Part shown: one piece after another, positions 5,409-8,440 of the stretch
Layout: each line of letters starts with the position of its first letter
Position numbering within the stretch: the first letter of the stretch is position 1
Assembly: GCA_001515955.1 (NCBI GenBank)
Contig: LOES01000001.1
Location: 1 to 8,440, forward strand
Reading direction: 5' to 3'
DNA from: Clostridia bacterium BRH_c25
GTDB taxonomy: Bacteria; Bacillota_A; Clostridia; Lutisporales; Lutisporaceae
Length of the DNA: 8,440 nt
The notes under the pieces: generated by a model
The model's input: only the letters and a program-made list of their open reading frames with translations
What the model was told of the DNA's origin: nothing
The model's database searches: none
Made by a program: the position numbers and the translations under genes

Positions 5409-8400
5409 ATGGATTTGAGTAGCTGGAATTTGAAGAAGGCAGTAGCATTTTTGATGCTATTTATTTCAATTATTGGAATTATGCAAGGTGTATTAGTTAC
5501 ACCGGTATATGCACTATCAATAAATATACCTGGTAGTAGCATGCCTGATGGAGATCATACCTCTGCTTATATTTACAATATTACAATAACAAGTATTAAT
5601 TATAATAAAGCAACAGGCGATATGACTGTAAGCTTGACCTCATCTGGCAGTGTTAGAATCACCGGTTACGTAAGCGGACCTAGTGCGGAGGCCTTGGTTT
5701 ATTGCAAGCCTAATGATTCTGAATACAGCTATCAAATAGGAGGTTGTTCCCTTAATGACTTTCCCGACTATAGTTGGGGAGGATCGTGGAATAATAAATC
5801 ACAAACTGTTACGGTAAATATTGGGGCCAATAAAATATATATTGATATATATTCTTTAGCTTTAGCAGGGTTTTGGTCTAATGGTGACTATAATATTAGT
5901 GCATCTACAAGATACTATTTCAACCAAAACCCAACAATCAATGTCACCACACCTCCGCCTAATGGAACATACGGCCCCAAGGACACAGCAGTAGTACCGC
6001 AAATATCAGTATCAGACCCTGATAACAACGCTCTGACCTGCAAGTACTACATCGACGGAGTGGAAAAGGAAACCAAGTCAGTCGCAGGTAATACAATAAC
6101 ACCTCAGACAGTGAACTTCAGTGCGGTAAATATGGGAGCTTTATCAGAAGGCAGCCATACAATGAAGTTTACAGTAAATGATGGACTGGCTACAGTAGAG
6201 AAATCAGTAACCTTCACAATAGACAAGACCCCGCCGAACATAACGAACCTCACGGCAGCATCAACAGAAAACAGCATGACAATAACAGGCAGTGCCACAG
6301 ACACTGTGGCAGGCATGGATCCACTGGCTTACAACTACACAGTAACAGACGGGACAAGCACCTTTACAAGCGGCTGGAAAGCCCAGACCACACATACCCA
6401 GGGCTCGCTGCAGCCCAACAGGAACTGCACAGTCAAGCTGGAAGCCAGGGACAAGGCAGGCAACACAGCACAAAAAACCATCACAGCATACACAAAAGCC
6501 CAGACACCGTCAATAGCAGCCGGTAATAGTACCACGACCACAATGGACATAACAGTAAGCGACGGCAACCCGGCAAACACCCAATATCAGATAGCGGCGG
6601 GAACCAAATATGTAAGCCAAAGTGGAGCACTGTCGGCAGCAGCCCAGTGGATAACACTTACAAATAAAAAGATAAAAGCAACGGGAATGACACCCAACAC
6701 AACCTACGGCTTAAAAGTGAAAGCCAAAAATGGAGCCAACGAAGAAACACCCTTAAGCAGTGCAACAGTAAACAAAATGACACTGCCGGCGGCACCGGAG
6801 AACGTGACCCCACAGCCGGGACAACGCTTCATAACACTGACATGGTCGGCAATGCCCAATATAACAAGATATGAAGTATCGGCAGACGGAGCAATCAAAG
6901 ACGCAGGAACACAGGCGGCCTACACCCACGAAGGACTTACGCCCAACACCCAGCACAGCTACAGAGTAAGAGCGGTAAATGCGGGAGGAGCGGGAGACTG
7001 GAGCACTACACAAACATTATCAACCCTCCCTGATCCCCCGGGAGTACCTTCAAACCTAAGAGGAGAAGAAGCACAAAATGAAATAATACTTGCATGGGAT
7101 GCAGTAGAGGGAGCGGTGAGCTACGAAGTGGAAGCAGACGGAAGCCTGAAGGAAAACATCCTGACAACAACCTATACCCATGAAGGACTTACACCGGACA
7201 CCCCGCACACCTATAAAGTAAGAGCCAGAAACAAAGGAGGAGCGGGAAACTGGAGTGACATACTGAACAAAGACACACTGCCGGTGCCCCCGGGAATACC
7301 GGAAGGACTGCAGATAAAAGAAGCAACCAAAGACACGGTAACACTGGCCTGGAACAGCACAGAAAGAGCAGAAGGCTATGACATAGAAGCAGGGGGAGCA
7401 ATAATGGACAGCACGGCAGAAACCAGCTACACCCATACAGGGCTCATACCGGACACAGAGTATGTTTACAAAATAAGAGCAAGAAACAGGGGCGGAGAAA
7501 GCGGCTGGACAGCAGAAGCAATAGCTAGAACACTACCAGAAAAACCGAGCATACCAAATAACCTGACAGCAACAGCAGGGACAAAAGAAATAACAATAAG
7601 CTGGGACAACGCAGAAAGAGCCGCAGAATACGAAATAGAAGCAGAGGGAGAAATAATCGCGGCAATAACAGGTACAAGCTATATCCACGAAGGACTGGCA
7701 CCGGACACAAAGCACACCTACAGAGTAAAAGCCAGGAATACAGGAGGAGAAAGCGAATACAGCGCAGCGGTAACAGCCTATACCCTGACGGAAACAACAG
7801 GAATGGCACTGACCAACGTAGCAGCAGTAGTGACAAACACGGGAATAACCCTCATGTGGGATGCGGTAGCGGCAGACACCGAATACGACGTGGAATCGGA
7901 CGGAGAAATAAAAGACAACGGAAAGAGCACCGTATACATACACAGCGGACTGAAGCCGGTAACCTCCCATACCTATAAGATAAGGCCCAAAAGAGGAGAA
8001 GAAGCAGGCCCGTGGTGTGCGGTACTTGCAATATCAACATTGCCGAACCCTCCCGATGCACCGGAAAACATAATAGCAATAGTCACAAACACGGCAATAC
8101 AACTGATGTGGGAAGCAGAAGAAGGAGCGACAGGCTATGAAATAGAGATAGACGGAGCCAAAGTGGAAAGCACGGCAGACACCACATACATACACAAGGA
8201 GCTGATACCGGGAACAGAGCACAGCTACAGAATAAGAGCGGTGAACATAGCGGGAGCGGCACCCTGGAGTGAAGCGATAGTAAAGAGCACAATAAAGCCC
8301 ACGTACATGATAGAAGCAGAAGCAGGAAAAGAGTACCACATAGCACTGACAGCCATGGGGATGCAGGAATTCGGCGGAAAGAAGCTGGTGCTTAAGTACA

Positions 8401-8440
8401 ACCCTGAAGAAATAGAGATAGCGGACCTGTGTGAAGAGAC
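5409..8440 (+). CDS. Large secreted multi-domain fibronectin type III protein (3' end beyond window)
   Basis: Open for 1010 codons to the window edge, with no internal stop. Seen: a signal peptide (Lys9-Lys10, hydrophobic 11-30, likely cleavage VYA-LS after Ala35); an unrecognised Tyr/Asn/Ser-rich, beta-type domain at 36-174; an Ig-like domain at 175-276 (SVSDPDNNALTCKYYIDG, ending FTIDKTPP); two divergent Fn3-like domains at about 277-365 and 368-459; six similar Fn3 repeats at 460-964; then the start of another domain from 965 (IALTAMGMQEFGGKKLVL, YNPEEIEIADLC), which faintly resembles a cohesin-type beta-sandwich. No enzyme motif is visible. Clostridial proteins of this design are exported and bind polysaccharide, cell wall or other surfaces, or carry RHS/toxin or dockerin modules farther on; which applies cannot be seen. 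Codon use shifts sharply near 5930. No anchor is visible in the window. The function is unassigned. Confidence 0.9.
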   Translation, partial: MDLSSWNLKKAVAFLMLFISIIGIMQGVLVTPVYALSINIPGSSMPDGDHTSAYIYNITITSINYNKATGDMTVSLTSSGSVRITGYVSGPSAEALVYCKPNDSEYSYQIGGCSLNDFPDYSWGGSWNNKSQTVTVNIGANKIYIDIYSLALAGFWSNGDYNISASTRYYFNQNPTINVTTPPPNGTYGPKDTAVVPQISVSDPDNNALTCKYYIDGVEKETKSVAGNTITPQTVNFSAVNMGALSEGSHTMKFTVNDGLATVEKSVTFTIDKTPPNITNLTAASTENSMTITGSATDTVAGMDPLAYNYTVTDGTSTFTSGWKAQTTHTQGSLQPNRNCTVKLEARDKAGNTAQKTITAYTKAQTPSIAAGNSTTTTMDITVSDGNPANTQYQIAAGTKYVSQSGALSAAAQWITLTNKKIKATGMTPNTTYGLKVKAKNGANEETPLSSATVNKMTLPAAPENVTPQPGQRFITLTWSAMPNITRYEVSADGAIKDAGTQAAYTHEGLTPNTQHSYRVRAVNAGGAGDWSTTQTLSTLPDPPGVPSNLRGEEAQNEIILAWDAVEGAVSYEVEADGSLKENILTTTYTHEGLTPDTPHTYKVRARNKGGAGNWSDILNKDTLPVPPGIPEGLQIKEATKDTVTLAWNSTERAEGYDIEAGGAIMDSTAETSYTHTGLIPDTEYVYKIRARNRGGESGWTAEAIARTLPEKPSIPNNLTATAGTKEITISWDNAERAAEYEIEAEGEIIAAITGTSYIHEGLAPDTKHTYRVKARNTGGESEYSAAVTAYTLTETTGMALTNVAAVVTNTGITLMWDAVAADTEYDVESDGEIKDNGKSTVYIHSGLKPVTSHTYKIRPKRGEEAGPWCAVLAISTLPNPPDAPENIIAIVTNTAIQLMWEAEEGATGYEIEIDGAKVESTADTTYIHKELIPGTEHSYRIRAVNIAGAAPWSEAIVKSTIKPTYMIEAEAGKEYHIALTAMGMQEFGGKKLVLKYNPEEIEIADLCEE
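6786..8300 (+). repeat. Six tandem Fn3 repeat units of about 250 bp
   Basis: Units begin at 6786, 7029, 7281, 7536, 7788 and 8043 (81-86 residues each). Each has a linker of the type TLPxPPGxP, a core Trp (for example TLTWSA, ILAWDA, TLAWNS), Y-E/D-V/I-x-A/S-x-G, TYTHEGLTPDT or a variant, then HTYKVRARNxGG and a closing W/Y-S. The fifth unit is the most diverged (linker TLTETTG, RPKRGEEAG). Similarity at DNA level makes unit gain or loss by recombination likely. Confidence 0.88.

Noticed and set aside
6786..8300. CRISPR or satellite array suggested by regular repeats of about 250 bp
   Set aside because: The repeats are coding, in frame, and translate to Fn3 domains; there are no short identical repeats with unique spacers.
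6104..8346. Many long open frames on the minus strand (up to about 145 codons, for example 7533-7970)
   Set aside because: They mirror the Fn3 gene, whose sense strand is T-poor and so produces few stops in antisense frames. Their proteins are low-complexity Leu/Cys/Tyr/Arg-rich and repeat with the Fn3 period; there are no ribosome sites or family motifs.

Overview
The window reads as chromosomal DNA from an anaerobic, spore-forming, low-to-mid GC Firmicute of the class Clostridia. A Ruminiclostridium/Acetivibrio-like relative is my guess from the gene order and the Fn3-rich surface protein; it is not proven. Clues are strong purine-rich Shine-Dalgarno sites, many GTG/TTG starts, AT-rich intergenic DNA and the order acpS - nnr - LolA-like lipoprotein - alr - ndoAI (mazE) - ndoA (mazF). 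This order closely parallels the B. subtilis acpS-ydcC-alr-ndoAI-ndoA block and the C. difficile gerS-alr2 locus.

Layout: bases 20-1961 hold acpS and nnr, overlapping by 53 bp (holo-ACP synthesis and NAD(P)HX repair). Bases 1962-2098 are a short gap packed with inverted repeats, including a GC-rich REP/MITE-like fragment. Bases 2099-3938 hold a YdcC/GerS-like lipoprotein gene and alanine racemase, 31 bp apart. A match to a sigma-E promoter lies in the 3' end of nnr, which suggests that the lipoprotein-alr pair can be switched on in the mother cell during sporulation. Bases 3939-4385 are a 447-bp AT-rich gap with phased short repeats and two related hairpins just upstream of the toxin-antitoxin pair. 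Bases 4386-5025 encode the ribbon-helix-helix antitoxin NdoAI and the MazF-type endoribonuclease NdoA. The toxin ORF ends in three clustered UACAU motifs, the known target of Bacillus/Clostridium MazF, and is followed by a clear intrinsic terminator at 5041-5079.

From 5085 the character changes from conserved housekeeping block to accessory DNA. A very AT-rich regulatory region with a 19-bp palindrome, a promoter embedded in an inverted repeat and a terminator-like leader hairpin precedes a large secreted protein gene. That gene starts at 5409 or 5415 and is still open at the window end (at least 1010 codons). It encodes a signal peptide, an unrecognised beta-rich N-terminal domain, an Ig-like domain, two divergent Fn3-like domains, six tandem Fn3 repeats of about 84 residues, and the beginning of a further domain. 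Its codon use changes abruptly near base 5930, from T-ending codons to almost none, which suggests modular assembly.

I see no tRNA, rRNA, CRISPR array, transposase or phage gene. Nothing here is clearly a new enzyme system. The most promising undescribed features are regulatory: the UACAU cluster on the toxin mRNA, the paired hairpins before ndoAI, and the mosaic Fn3 gene with its leader.
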